From the NCBI GenBank assembly GCA_934589145.1, contig CAKTNW010000010.1, forward strand, positions 1 to 62,880: a DNA stretch of 62,880 bases, written 5' to 3'. Source of the stretch: an uncultured Oscillospiraceae bacterium. Its GTDB lineage: Bacteria > Bacillota > Clostridia > Oscillospirales > Oscillospiraceae. Shown here in pieces: positions 8,217 to 17,905 of the stretch. Both the position numbers and the translations under genes were made by a program. The notes below the pieces were generated by a model. The model had not been told where the DNA came from. It was given only the letters and a program-made list of their open reading frames with translations, and searched no databases. How positions within the stretch are numbered: the stretch's first letter is position 1; each line of letters starts with the position of its first letter.

Positions 8217-9254
8217 ATGAGCAGACAGATGAACATCGGCGGCGTCATCATCGGCGGCGGGGCGGACATCACCATCCAGTCCATGTGCAACACCGCCACC
8301 GAGGATGTGGCCGCCACCGTGGCCCAGATCCTGCGGCTGGAGCAAGCGGGCTGCCAGATCATCCGGGTGGCCGTGCCCACCATGGAGGCGGCCGCCGCCA
8401 TCGGCCGGATCAAAAAGGCCATCCACATTCCGCTGGTGGCGGACATCCACTTCGACTACAAGCTGGCCCTCCGGTGCGCCGCCGAGGGTGTGGACAAGAT
8501 CCGCATCAACCCCGGCAACATCGGCGCCCAGGAGCGGGTGAAGGCCGTGGCGGAGGCGTGCCGGGAGCATCATATCCCCATCCGCATCGGCGTCAACGGC
8601 GGGTCGCTGGAGAAGCCGCTGCTGGCCAAGTACGGCGGCGTGACGGCCCAGGCGCTGGTGGACAGCGCCATGGGGCATGTGCGCCTTTTGAACGACTGCG
8701 GGTTTGACGACATCTGCCTGTCGGTGAAGTGCTCTCATGTGCCCACCAACATGGCGGCGTACACCCTGCTGTCCCGCGAGACGGACTATCCCCTGCACCT
8801 GGGGGTCACCGAGGCGGGCACGCCGGAGATGGGCGTGCTGAAATCCGCCATCGGCATCGGCGGCCTGCTGTGCCAGGGCATCGGCGACACCATCCGGGTC
8901 AGCCTGACCGCCGATCCCGTGGAGGAGGTGGTGGCCGCCAAGCGCATCCTGCAGGCGGCGGGCATCCGGAAGTCCGGGCCCGACCTGATCTCCTGCCCCA
9001 CCTGCGGCCGGACGAAGTACGACATGATCCCCATCGCCCGTGAGGTGGAACGGCGGCTCCAGGGCTGCACCAAGCCCATTACCGTGGCGGTGATGGGCTG
9101 CGCCGTCAACGGCCCCGGTGAGGCACGCAGTGCCGACGTGGGCATCGCTGGCGGCGATGGCGAGGGATTGCTGTTCCGCAAGGGGGAGATCTTATACAAG
9201 GTGCCCCAGGACAAGCTGGTGGACGCCCTGATGGCGGAGATCGAGCGGTTGTAA
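8217..9254 (+). CDS. ispG: 4-hydroxy-3-methylbut-2-enyl diphosphate synthase
   Basis: IspG (GcpE) is the [4Fe-4S] enzyme that converts MEcPP to HMBPP, the penultimate step of the MEP pathway. The 345-residue protein has the TIM-barrel region VADIHFDYKLAL with RINPGNIG, and the C-terminal cluster ligands in CPTCGRTKYD (about residues 259-263) and GCAVNGPGEA (about residue 295). The ATG at 8217 is preceded by a GA-rich ribosome binding site and lies 14 bp after the rseP stop. The longer frame starting at 8184 overlaps rseP and adds non-homologous residues. Confidence 0.97.
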   Translation: MSRQMNIGGVIIGGGADITIQSMCNTATEDVAATVAQILRLEQAGCQIIRVAVPTMEAAAAIGRIKKAIHIPLVADIHFDYKLALRCAAEGVDKIRINPGNIGAQERVKAVAEACREHHIPIRIGVNGGSLEKPLLAKYGGVTAQALVDSAMGHVRLLNDCGFDDICLSVKCSHVPTNMAAYTLLSRETDYPLHLGVTEAGTPEMGVLKSAIGIGGLLCQGIGDTIRVSLTADPVEEVVAAKRILQAAGIRKSGPDLISCPTCGRTKYDMIPIAREVERRLQGCTKPITVAVMGCAVNGPGEARSADVGIAGGDGEGLLFRKGEILYKVPQDKLVDALMAEIERL

Positions 9255-9301
9255 AGGGGGGGCAATCGGCGGCGGTTTTGCACCATGTTCCGGTGAACAT
9301 T

Positions 9302-9554
9302 CGTAGGGCCGATGCCCACATCGGCCCGTTTGGTGTACGATGGCATTTTCGGTAAACGGCGGGGCGATGTGGGCATCGCCCCCTACGGAGTGAACAACGT
9401 ACCCAGTGGGTATGACGGTGGGCGGACAGAGTCGTCCGCCCCTACGGAATGAACGCCGGACCGTGCCCGTATGCCGGGCGGCGGGGTGTAGTCACCCCGC
9501 CCTACGAACTGACTACCGATAGAACTTCGTAGGGCGGCATGACCACATGCCGCC
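9302..9554. repeat. Modular palindromic repeat cluster B
   Basis: The ispG-polC gap carries five units in alternating orientation: a GCCGATG...CATCGGC core (9302-9328), a GGCGATG...CATCGCC core (about 9359-9387), a GCGGAC...GTCCGC core (about 9421-9447), a GGGGTGTAGTCACCCC core (about 9480-9506) and a GCGGCATG...CATGCCGC core (9528-9554). All carry the CGTAGGG or CCCTACG border. Confidence 0.9.
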
Positions 9555-9612
9555 GCGATACGACGCACCACCCCCAATCACACATCCACACACAGAGGAA
9601 AAGGACGAGATT

Positions 9613-12600
9613 ATGGCGGATAAAATACCGTTTTTTGATTTTTTTGACCGGTTCGTGCCGCCCCGTGAGCTGCGGCTGCTGCTGCATGACGCGGCGGTGA
9701 CCGGCGGCGTGCTGAACCGGGCCGAGCGCACCATGGAGCTGGAGCTGCAGACCGGCGAGCATCTGCCCGACGCGGCGGTGGAGGCGGTGCGCCAGCTTCT
9801 GATGGAGGAGTACAAGCTGCGGCAGCTGCGCATCACGGTGCACACCATCCAGCCCGGCAAGAAGGCCAAGGAGGTGCTGATGGGCAAGCCCATCAAGGGC
9901 AAGGCCATCCCCATGATAGACCTGAACCCCAAGATGGGCGCCATCGTGCTGGAGGGCAAGGTCTTTGCCGCGGAGCTCTATGAGACGCGGCGGCCGGGAT
10001 TGTGGTGCCTGACCTTCGACATGACCGACAACAAGGGCAGCGTCAGCGTCCGGAAGTACATGGACGACAAGGAGGCCAAGCCCCTGGAGGGCCAGATCAA
10101 GGCGGGCATGTGGCTGCGGGTACAGGGCTTCATCGAGCTGACCCGGGACGGCAAGGACATCCAGCTGCGGCCCATGAACATCACCAAGATTGGCCACGAG
10201 GGCCGGAAGGACACCAACCCGGAGAAGCGGGTGGAGCTCCATCTCCACACCCGCATGTCCAACATGGACGCGCTGACCGACACGGCGTCGGTCATCAAGC
10301 AGGCCATCGACTGGGGCCACCCCGCCATTGCCATCACCGACCACGGCGTGGCGCAGTCCTTCCCCGACGCGTGGCACACCGCCAAGGGGAAGATCAAGAT
10401 CCTCTACGGCATCGAGGGGTACTTCGTCAACAATCTGGACGACCGCATCGCCGTTCACGGCGACCAGGATCAGCTCTTTGACGAGGAGATCGTCTGCTTC
10501 GACATCGAGACCACGGGTCTGAAGGTCACCACCGAGGCCATCACCGAGATCGGCGCGGTGGTGCTGAAAAACGGCCAGATCACCGACACGTTCCAGACTT
10601 TCGTCAATCCCCAGCGGCGGCTGACGCCGGAGATCATCGGCCTGACCGGCATCACCGACGCCATGCTGGCGGGGGCGCCCTCCCTGAAGGAGGCGCTGAC
10701 GGCGTTCCTCACATTCGTCAACGGCCGCCCCCTGGCGGCCCACAACGCCCCCTTCGACATCGGGTTCATCCGGGCCGGGTGCGAAAAGGTGGGCCTGCCC
10801 TTTGAGCCCACGTACATCGACTCTCTGATCCTGGCGCAGAATCTGCTGCCGGAGCTGCACAAGTACAAGCTGGACATCGTGGCGGAGTATCTGGATCTGC
10901 CCGCCTTCAACCACCACCGGGCCTCGGACGACGCGGGGATGGTGGCCTATATGCTGATCCCCTTCTTCGACAAGATGCGCAAAGAGCTGCACATCGACCG
11001 CATCCAGCAGATCAACAACGAGATGGCCAAGCTGCGGCCCCAGGGCAGCAAGTCCAACCGCTTCCCCAAACATATCATCATCCTGGCCAAGAATAAGCTG
11101 GGATTGAAGCACCTGTATCAGCTGATCACCGCCTCCAACCTGAAATACTTCCACCGGGTGCCCACCATCCCCAAGACGGAGCTGGCCGCCCACCGGGAGG
11201 GTCTGATCATCGGCTCGGCCTGCGAGGCGGGCGAGCTGTTCCGGGCCGTGGCGGAGCACCGGGACTGGCAGGAGCTGAAGCGTATCGCCAGCTTCTATGA
11301 CTATCTGGAGATCCAGCCGGTGTGCAACAACATGTTCATGCTGCGCAACGGCGACGTGCAGTCGGTGGAGGAGCTGCGGGAGCTGAACCGCACCATCGTC
11401 CGCCTGGGCGAGGAGCTGGGCAAGCCCGTGTGCGCCACCGGCGACGTCCACTTCCAGGAGCCGGAGGACGAGGTGTACCGCCACATCCTGCTGGCCAGCA
11501 AGAAATTCTCCGACGCCGACGCGCCGCTGCCCATCTACTTCAAGACCACCACCGAGATGCTGGAGGAATTCTCCTATCTGGGGCCGGAAAAGGCCCGGGA
11601 GGTGGTCATCACCAACCCCCGGCACATTGCCGACCTGGTGGAGGAGATCGAGCTGCTGCCGCCGGGCCAGCTCTTCCCGCCCCGGCTGGCCAACTCCGAG
11701 CAGGAGCTGAACGACAAGGTGTGGGCCAAGTGCCACGCCATGTACGGCGACAATCCGCCCCAGCTCATCGTGGATCGCCTGAACGTGGAGCTGGACAGCA
11801 TTCTGGGCAAGTACGACGTGGTGTACATGTCCGCCCAGAAGCTGGTGCAGCGGAGCCTGGAGAACGGCTATCTGGTGGGCTCGCGAGGGTCTGTGGGCTC
11901 GTCGCTGGTGGCCTATATGTCCGGCATCACCGAGGTGAACTCCCTGCCGCCCCACTACTACTGCCCGGAGTGTCAGTATGTGGAGTTCCAGACCGATCCC
12001 CAGTACGGCTGCGGCGCGGACATGCCCGACAAGGTCTGCCCCCAGTGCGGCACGAAGCTGAAAAAGGACGGCTTTGACATCCCCTTTGAGACCTTCCTGG
12101 GCTACGGCGGCGGCAAGGTGCCGGATATCGACCTGAACTTCTCCGGCGAATATCAGGCCAAGGCACACCGCCACGCCATCGAGATGTTCGGCAAGACCCA
12201 GGTGTTCCGGGCCGGTACCATCGGCACCCTGGCGGAAAAGACCGCCTTCGGCATGGTGAAGAAGTACCTGGAGGAGAAGGGCGAGACCGCCTCCAACGCG
12301 GAGATGAACCGCCTGACCCAGGGCTGCGTGGGCGTGCGGCGCACCACGGGACAGCATCCCGGCGGCCTGGTGGTGGTGCCCGACGACATGGACGTGGAGG
12401 ACTTCACCGCCGTGCAGCACCCCGCCGACGACGCCAACAGCGACACCATCACCACCCATTTCGAGTATCACTGCATGGAGGACAACCTGCTGAAGCTGGA
12501 CATGCTGGGCCACGATGACCCCACCATGATCAAGTACATGGAGGATCTCACCGGCGTCAACGCACGGGAGATCCCCCTGGACGACCCGGACACCATGTCC

Positions 12601-13557
12601 ATTTTCACCTCCTCCAAGGTGCTGGGCTATGAGAATGACGACCTGCTGGGCCCCACCGGCGCCGTGGCCATTCCGGAGTTCAACACCCGCTTTACCCGCC
12701 AGATGCTGGTGGACACCCAGCCGGACAACTTCAACACCCTGGTGCGTCTGTCCGGCTTCTCCCACGGCACCGACGTGTGGCTGGGCAATGCCCGCGACCT
12801 GATCGTCAGCGGTACGGCCACGGTTCTGGAGACGGTGGGCTGCCGCGATGACATCATGCTGTATCTGATCTCCATGGGGCTGGATCCCAAGATGAGCTTC
12901 AAGATCATGGAGGCCGTCCGTAAGGGCAAGGTGAAGAAGGGCGGCTTCCAGGAGGGCTGGGAGGAGGCCATGCGGGAGCATCAGGTGCCCGACTGGTACA
13001 TCGAGTCCCTGGCCAAGATCGGCTATCTGTTCCCCAAGGCCCACGCCGTGGCCTATGTGATGATGGCCTTCCGCATCGCCTGGTTCAAGGTGCACCGGCC
13101 CCTGGCCTTCTACGCCACCTTCTTCTCCATCCGGGCCAAAGCCTTCGACGCGGAGTACTGCTGCGCCGGGATCGATGCGGTGAAGCGGAAGATCCGGGAG
13201 ATCGAGAGCAACAAGGACGCCACCGCCGTGGAGCAGGATCTGATGGTGACGCTGGAGGTATGCTATGAGTTCTATCTCCGGGGCTTCCACTTTGAGACCA
13301 TCAACATCTACGAGTCCGACGCCACCCACTTCCGCATCATCGGGGACGACGGACTGCTGCCCCCCTTCGTCTCTGTCCACGGTCTGGGCGAGGCGGCGGC
13401 CATGGCCACGGTGGAGCAGCGCAAGGGCAAGGAATTCATCTCCGTCGAGGAATTCTCTCAGGTGTGCAACAAGCTCAGTAAGACCCACATCGAGCAGCTG
13501 AAAGCGCTGGGCGCCTTTGCCGGTATGGCGGAGACCAGCCAGGTGAGTTTGTTCTGA
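9613..13557 (+). CDS. polC: DNA polymerase III alpha subunit, PolC type
   Basis: PolC is the replicative polymerase with built-in proofreading found in low-GC Gram-positive lineages. In the 1314-residue protein an OB-fold/N-terminal segment is followed by a PHP domain (HLHTRMSNMDAL at about residue 207). The DEDD exonuclease (FDIETTG at about 296) sits inside the PHP domain. A Cys4 zinc site (CPEC...CPQC, about 784-815) and the palm with PDIDLNFSGEYQ (about 836) come next. Thumb, fingers and the C-terminal beta-clamp-proximal region are complete. It is somewhat shorter than the roughly 1430-residue Bacillus enzyme, at the N-terminus. The ATG at 9613 follows AAAAGGA; the extended frame from 9547 reads into repeat sequence. 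Confidence 0.97.
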   Translation: MADKIPFFDFFDRFVPPRELRLLLHDAAVTGGVLNRAERTMELELQTGEHLPDAAVEAVRQLLMEEYKLRQLRITVHTIQPGKKAKEVLMGKPIKGKAIPMIDLNPKMGAIVLEGKVFAAELYETRRPGLWCLTFDMTDNKGSVSVRKYMDDKEAKPLEGQIKAGMWLRVQGFIELTRDGKDIQLRPMNITKIGHEGRKDTNPEKRVELHLHTRMSNMDALTDTASVIKQAIDWGHPAIAITDHGVAQSFPDAWHTAKGKIKILYGIEGYFVNNLDDRIAVHGDQDQLFDEEIVCFDIETTGLKVTTEAITEIGAVVLKNGQITDTFQTFVNPQRRLTPEIIGLTGITDAMLAGAPSLKEALTAFLTFVNGRPLAAHNAPFDIGFIRAGCEKVGLPFEPTYIDSLILAQNLLPELHKYKLDIVAEYLDLPAFNHHRASDDAGMVAYMLIPFFDKMRKELHIDRIQQINNEMAKLRPQGSKSNRFPKHIIILAKNKLGLKHLYQLITASNLKYFHRVPTIPKTELAAHREGLIIGSACEAGELFRAVAEHRDWQELKRIASFYDYLEIQPVCNNMFMLRNGDVQSVEELRELNRTIVRLGEELGKPVCATGDVHFQEPEDEVYRHILLASKKFSDADAPLPIYFKTTTEMLEEFSYLGPEKAREVVITNPRHIADLVEEIELLPPGQLFPPRLANSEQELNDKVWAKCHAMYGDNPPQLIVDRLNVELDSILGKYDVVYMSAQKLVQRSLENGYLVGSRGSVGSSLVAYMSGITEVNSLPPHYYCPECQYVEFQTDPQYGCGADMPDKVCPQCGTKLKKDGFDIPFETFLGYGGGKVPDIDLNFSGEYQAKAHRHAIEMFGKTQVFRAGTIGTLAEKTAFGMVKKYLEEKGETASNAEMNRLTQGCVGVRRTTGQHPGGLVVVPDDMDVEDFTAVQHPADDANSDTITTHFEYHCMEDNLLKLDMLGHDDPTMIKYMEDLTGVNAREIPLDDPDTMSIFTSSKVLGYENDDLLGPTGAVAIPEFNTRFTRQMLVDTQPDNFNTLVRLSGFSHGTDVWLGNARDLIVSGTATVLETVGCRDDIMLYLISMGLDPKMSFKIMEAVRKGKVKKGGFQEGWEEAMREHQVPDWYIESLAKIGYLFPKAHAVAYVMMAFRIAWFKVHRPLAFYATFFSIRAKAFDAEYCCAGIDAVKRKIREIESNKDATAVEQDLMVTLEVCYEFYLRGFHFETINIYESDATHFRIIGDDGLLPPFVSVHGLGEAAAMATVEQRKGKEFISVEEFSQVCNKLSKTHIEQLKALGAFAGMAETSQVSLF

Positions 13558-13573
13558 CGGGCGCGATATACGA

Positions 13574-13606
13574 AAACAGCCTTCCGTAAGGAAGGCTGTT
13601 TTTTGC
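13574..13606 (+). terminator. Rho-independent terminator after polC
   Basis: AACAGCCTTCC and GGAAGGCTGTT flank a GTAA loop and are followed by TTTT. Confidence 0.9.
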
Positions 13607-13724
13607 TGTTTTTTTCCGGGTTTTCCTGTAAATTTTTCCTTTTCCCCTCCCCTGTTGTCCGTTTTGGGGCAACCCGCGGCGTTTTCTCATGTATGGATAA
13701 CAAACGAAAAGGAGGCACATACCA

Positions 13725-14027
13725 ATGGCCGAGAAGCAACGTCCCGGCGTGATGCTGTATTTTGAGCTGTATCCCATTTTGCGGCAGATGACACCGGAGG
13801 AGGTGTACGAGATCGTCATGGCCATCTTCGCCTACGCCCGTGACGGGGTGACACCCACCTTCCGCAATACCGCGCTGGCCTATGTCTGGGGCTTCATTCA
13901 GCAGAGCCTTCAGCGGGACAAGGAGCGGTATCTTCGGGTGGTGGAGCAGCGGCGGAGGGCCGCCGAAAAGCGATGGGACAAAGCGCGGAGCCTGTCTGGC
14001 GCGGAGGATGCGGATGCATGCATCTGA
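13725..14027 (+). CDS. Small phage-type protein, DUF6291-like
   Basis: The 100-residue protein resembles the DUF6291-type proteins found in prophage early and packaging regions: an N-terminal MLYFELYPILRQMTPEEVYE segment, then an IFAYARDG turn and a basic helical C-terminus (RRRAAEKRWDKARS). No function is known to me. The start follows AAAAGGAGG with good spacing. It opens a phage-derived cassette that reads the same way through to 18604, but is separated from the terminase gene by 630 bp of palindromic repeats. Confidence 0.65.
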   Translation: MAEKQRPGVMLYFELYPILRQMTPEEVYEIVMAIFAYARDGVTPTFRNTALAYVWGFIQQSLQRDKERYLRVVEQRRRAAEKRWDKARSLSGAEDADACI

Positions 14028-14154
14028 TGCCAACCACAACGTCATCCCCAACCACAAAAACAACTGCAATTTTCAACACCCCCCTGGTTCCCCCCTGCCA
14101 AAAGGCAACGGATGTGGAAAACTTTTGCGGGGGGTGCACCACCGGCAACCATTT

Positions 14155-14604
14155 CGTAGGGCGGGGTCGGGGCGTTAAGAAAACATGCCGGCGGCATGTT
14201 TTTAGCCTCCGATCGCGGCGGCTATGCCGCCGCAGCATCCATCTTGTCTTTGACGGTACCATCTTACATCGGCGGCATGTGGTCATGCCGCCCTACGAAA
14301 CGAACACCGATACCCTGTCGTATGCCGTGCGGGGCGATGCACCCCAAGGGTACTTGTTCCGCTTCGCTCCACTGCGTGGGCATCGCCCCCTACGGACGAC
14401 CATCGAAAGAACATGCGTAGGGGCCGATGCCCACATCGGCCCGTCGATAGCCTCTGCGCCATCGAACGTCGGGGTGTGGGGAGCGATCCGAGCGCTGCCA
14501 GTGGCAGATAAAGCGAGGTGAGCGAGTGGCCGTGGTCAAAATTTCGGCGGCTTAACTGCCGCAGCGAAATTTTGGGTACCGCAACAGGGTCACCCCGCCC
14601 TACG
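14155..14604. repeat. Modular palindromic repeat cluster C
   Basis: This fills the gap between the DUF6291-like gene and the terminase gene. It includes a GCGGCATG...CATGCCGC unit (about 14272-14297), a GGGCGATGC...GGCATCGCCC unit with a medium loop insert (about 14333-14394), and a GGGGTG...CACCCC unit whose loop is the long module (about 14470-14598). No gene is seen here. Confidence 0.88.
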
Positions 14605-14656
14605 GAACGGGCACCGATACCTTTCCCGCATCATCACACCACAAAGGAGACGCGTT

Positions 14657-16045
14657 ATGTCAACCAACAACAAAAACGCCAAAAATACCGTCACGCTGAA
14701 CATCCCCTACCCCAACGAGAAGCAGCGGCTGTTTCTGGAGAGCAAGGTCAAATACACCGCATTCGGCGGGGCGCGGGGCGGCGGGAAGAGCTGGGCCGTC
14801 CGCACCAAGGCCATGCTGCTGGCCCTGCGGTATCCCGGCATCCGGCTGCTGATCGTGCGCAAGACCTATCAGGAACTGGAGAGCAACCACATCCGCCAGC
14901 TCCGCGCCGCGCTTTACGAGGTGGCCCAGTACAAGGCCACCGAGCGGATGTTCCGGTTTTTCAACGGCTCCACCCTGGAGTTCGGCTACTGCGCCAGCGA
15001 CAGCGACATGGATCGCTATCAGGGCGCGGAGTACGACGTGATCTTTCTGGACGAGTGCACCCAGCTGCGGGAGCAGTGGATGCGGCAGTTCTCCGCGTGT
15101 CTGCGGGGCGTCAACGACTTTCCCAAGCGGATGTACTTCACCTGCAACCCCGGCGGCCCCGGCCACAGCTACATCAAGAGGCTGTTCATCGACCGGCGCT
15201 TCGAGCCCGGCGAAAACCCCGCGGACTATGTGTTCATCCCCGCCCGGGTCACCGACAACAAGGCGCTTTTGAAGGCACAGCCGGAGTATTTACAGCAGCT
15301 CAAGGCCCTGCCCCGGCGGCTGCGGCAGGCGTGGCTGGAGGGCCGGTGGGACATCTTCCAGGGGCAGGTGTTCAGCGAATTCACCGACGATCCCACCCAC
15401 TATGCCGACCGGCGCTTCACCCACGTCATCCCTCCCTTCGACATCCCACGGGAGTGGCGGGTGTACCGCAGCTACGACTTCGGCTATGCCCGGCCTTTCT
15501 CCTGCGGCTGGTGGGCGGTGGATCACGACGGGGTACTGTACCGGATCCTGGAGCTGTACGGCTGCACCTCCACCCCCAACGAGGGCGTGCTGTGGACGCC
15601 CGACCGGCAGTTCGCCGAGATCCGCCGCATTGAGAACGAGCACCCCTATCTCCGGGGCCGCACCATCACCGGCGTGGCCGACCCGGCCATCTGGGACGCC
15701 AGCCGGGGCGAGAGCGTGTATGAGACGGCGCTGAAATACCGCCTCTACTTCCAGCGGGGCGACAACCGCCGGGTGGCGGGCTGGATGCAGCTGCACTACC
15801 GCCTGGCCTTTGACGCGGAGGGCTATCCGGGGCTGTATGTGTTCGACACCTGCCGGGGCTTTCTGCGGACGGTGCCCGCCCTGCTGTACAGCAGCACCGA
15901 CGCCGAGGATGTGGACACAGCGCAGGAGGATCATATCGCCGACGAGACCCGGTATTTCTGCATGTCCCGGCCCATCGCCCCGCCCCGGACGGCCCCGGCG
16001 GCCATGCCCCAGGACGATCCCCTGAACATGCTGCGGCAGCCGTGA
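14657..16045 (+). CDS. Phage terminase large subunit
   Basis: This is the packaging ATPase/nuclease of a tailed phage. The 462-residue protein has Walker [11 protein letters not shown] at about residues 37-46, Walker [10 protein letters not shown] at about 128, and RNase H-fold nuclease acidic residues in SYDFGYA and GVADPAIWD. Length and domain order are complete. It has a clear ribosome binding site (AAAGGAG). It stands without portal, capsid or tail genes, and is followed directly by a fibre gene, so it is either a relic or domesticated. Confidence 0.9.
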   Translation: MSTNNKNAKNTVTLNIPYPNEKQRLFLESKVKYTAFGGARGGGKSWAVRTKAMLLALRYPGIRLLIVRKTYQELESNHIRQLRAALYEVAQYKATERMFRFFNGSTLEFGYCASDSDMDRYQGAEYDVIFLDECTQLREQWMRQFSACLRGVNDFPKRMYFTCNPGGPGHSYIKRLFIDRRFEPGENPADYVFIPARVTDNKALLKAQPEYLQQLKALPRRLRQAWLEGRWDIFQGQVFSEFTDDPTHYADRRFTHVIPPFDIPREWRVYRSYDFGYARPFSCGWWAVDHDGVLYRILELYGCTSTPNEGVLWTPDRQFAEIRRIENEHPYLRGRTITGVADPAIWDASRGESVYETALKYRLYFQRGDNRRVAGWMQLHYRLAFDAEGYPGLYVFDTCRGFLRTVPALLYSSTDAEDVDTAQEDHIADETRYFCMSRPIAPPRTAPAAMPQDDPLNMLRQP

Positions 16046-16185
16046 TGACAGGGAAGCGTTTTTCCTTTCGGGGCGTTGCCTGTTTCGGGGCAACCGGCCG
16101 CGGAGGCGGAGGCATGGTTGGAAGGCGGCGCGCCCGCGGCAGCGGGATCACGCCGCGCTTTCCGCAAGGAAAGGAGGAACCTCTT

Positions 16186-17409
16186 ATGAGCAACATTCAC
16201 ATTGCCGTGACCGAAGCCGACGCGGCGGTCACGGCTCCGGCCACCCTGACCGGCGGCATGGTGGGCGCTGCCGTCACCTTCACCTTCTCCGGCACGGCGT
16301 GGGCGGCGCTGGACAAGATCGCCGTGTTCCGGGCAGGCGGCGTCCAGCGGGACGTAGCACAATCCGATTGGAGCGGCTGCACCTGCACCATTCCCTGGGA
16401 ATGCCTGCGGGACGCGGGCGAGCGGCTGCTGGTGGGTGTATACGGCACCGACAGCGCCGGAACGGTGGTGATCCCCACCGTATACGCCGACTGCGGCTGG
16501 ATCCAGCCGGGCGCCGACCCCTCCGGCGATCCGACGGCGGATCCCACCGGGCCTTTCTACGCCACGCTGGTACAGGACGTGCTGGAAAAGGCCAAAGCCT
16601 CCGGCCAGTTTGACGGCGCGCAGGGCCCGGCAGGCCCCCAAGGCCCCACCGGCGCTACCGGCCCCCAGGGCGCAGCAGGCCCCAAGGGGGAGCGCGGCGA
16701 CACCGGCCCCCAAGGGCCTCAGGGGGAACCGGGCCCCAGCGGCAATGGCTTTACGGCGCTGGGCCTGTACGCCGCACTGTCCGCCCTGCAGGCGGCGCAC
16801 CCCACCGGCAGCGCCGGTGACGCCTGGTTCGTTGGCACGGCAGAGAGCAGCACCGTGTACCAATGGGACGTGGATCGATCCGCCTGGGTGGACGTGGGGC
16901 CGCTGAAGGGCCCCAAGGGCGACACCGGCCCCCAGGGCGAGAAGGGCGACACCGGACAGCAGGGGCTTCAGGGCGCCACGGGGCCCCAGGGCCCGGAAGG
17001 CCCCCAGGGGCCCCAGGGTCTGCCGGGCGGCAAGGGCGATAAAGGCGACACAGGTGACACCGGCGCCGACGGCAAAAGCGCCTACGCCGCCGCGAAGAGC
17101 GGCGGCTACAGCGGCACGGAGACCGCCTTCAACACGGCGCTGGCGGCGGTGGAGCAGAAGGCCGCCAAGGCGCAGACGCTGACGGTGACGCTGCCATCCG
17201 CCCAATGGAGCGCCAGCAAGACCATGATGGTACAGGCTTCCGGCGTGACGGCCAACGCCCATCTGGTGGTAGCGCCCACGCCCACCAGCCACGACGCCTA
17301 TTGCAGAGCAGGCGCGCGGTGCACCGCCCAGGGGCTGAACTACCTGACCTTCCAATGCAAGACCGTTCCCACCGAGGCGCTGACCGCCCAGGTGCTGATC
17401 CTGGGGTAA
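16186..17409 (+). CDS. Collagen-like phage fibre protein
   Basis: The 407-residue protein begins with a beta-rich head of about 140 residues. Two Gly-X-Y collagen-like blocks follow (about residues 145-185 and 240-292, for example [17 protein letters not shown]), separated by a small module with [19 protein letters not shown], and a C-terminal domain of about 100 residues. Such proteins are tail or surface fibres in phages of Clostridia. The ATG at 16186 follows AAAGGAGGAAC; the open frame before it (from 16042) has no start signal. It could also be a host surface protein, but the holin and amidase genes downstream favour a phage origin. Confidence 0.75.
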   Translation: MSNIHIAVTEADAAVTAPATLTGGMVGAAVTFTFSGTAWAALDKIAVFRAGGVQRDVAQSDWSGCTCTIPWECLRDAGERLLVGVYGTDSAGTVVIPTVYADCGWIQPGADPSGDPTADPTGPFYATLVQDVLEKAKASGQFDGAQGPAGPQGPTGATGPQGAAGPKGERGDTGPQGPQGEPGPSGNGFTALGLYAALSALQAAHPTGSAGDAWFVGTAESSTVYQWDVDRSAWVDVGPLKGPKGDTGPQGEKGDTGQQGLQGATGPQGPEGPQGPQGLPGGKGDKGDTGDTGADGKSAYAAAKSGGYSGTETAFNTALAAVEQKAAKAQTLTVTLPSAQWSASKTMMVQASGVTANAHLVVAPTPTSHDAYCRAGARCTAQGLNYLTFQCKTVPTEALTAQVLILG

Positions 17410-17422
17410 GGGAGGCGGCGCG

Positions 17423-17662
17423 ATGACGGAAACGGTTCTTGTGGCGGTGCTGAGCCTGGCGGGCACGCTGGCAGGCGCGTATCTGGCCAACCGCAAGAGC
17501 GCGGCGCTGGTGGCCTATCGTCTGGCGCAGCTGGAGCAGAAGGTGGGCAAGCACAACCAGGTGATCGAGCGTACCTACGCCCTGGAGGAGGCGGTGTCGG
17601 TGCTGGACGAGCGGATCAAGGTGGCCAACCACCGTATCGCCGACCTGGAGGGACGTGCATAG
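17423..17662 (+). CDS. Small membrane/coiled-coil protein, XhlA/holin-accessory-like
   Basis: The 79-residue product has one N-terminal membrane helix (about residues 4-22) followed by a coiled coil (AQLEQKVGKHNQVIERTYALE onward). This is the layout of hemolysin XhlA-type proteins and small phage lysis accessories. RBS is GGGAGG. It lies 13 bp after the fibre gene and just upstream of the holin. Confidence 0.6.
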   Translation: MTETVLVAVLSLAGTLAGAYLANRKSAALVAYRLAQLEQKVGKHNQVIERTYALEEAVSVLDERIKVANHRIADLEGRA

Positions 17663-17695
17663 GATGAAACAGACCACAAAAAGGAGGAACATCAT

Positions 17696-17902
17696 ATGAA
17701 AGCAAAAACCGACTGGAAACGCTGGTTCCGCGCGGCGGGCGTCCGCGCGGTGCGCACTATGGCACAGACCGCGGCGGCAACCATCGGCGCCACCGCCCTT
17801 CTGTGTGAGGTCAACTGGCTGGCGGCAGCCAGCTCTACGCTGCTGGCGGGCATTCTCAGCCTGCTGACCAGCCTGGGCGGCCTGCCGGAGCTGGAGGAAT
17901 GA
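17696..17902 (+). CDS. Phage holin, r1t-like family
   Basis: The 68-residue protein has a basic N-terminus (KTDWKRWFRAAGVRAVRT) and two hydrophobic segments. The pattern AAATIGATALL...VNWLAAASST..AGILSLLTSLGGLPE matches r1t-like holins, which form membrane lesions that release the endolysin. RBS is AAGGAGG. It is immediately followed by the amidase gene. Confidence 0.8.
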   Translation: MKAKTDWKRWFRAAGVRAVRTMAQTAAATIGATALLCEVNWLAAASSTLLAGILSLLTSLGGLPELEE

Positions 17903-17905
17903 CCC

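Noticed and set aside
9502..13488. A 1328-codon open frame antisense to polC
   Set aside because: It is a GC-bias shadow of polC: low-complexity His/Gly/Gln/Leu-rich composition, no ribosome binding site, and polC is a clear full-length gene. The same applies to long antisense frames over dxr/cdsA, purA, ilvE and the dehydratase-like genes.
16042..16185. N-terminal extension of the collagen-like protein
   Set aside because: The extension is Arg/Gly-rich without a start signal, whereas the ATG at 16186 has a strong AAAGGAGG.
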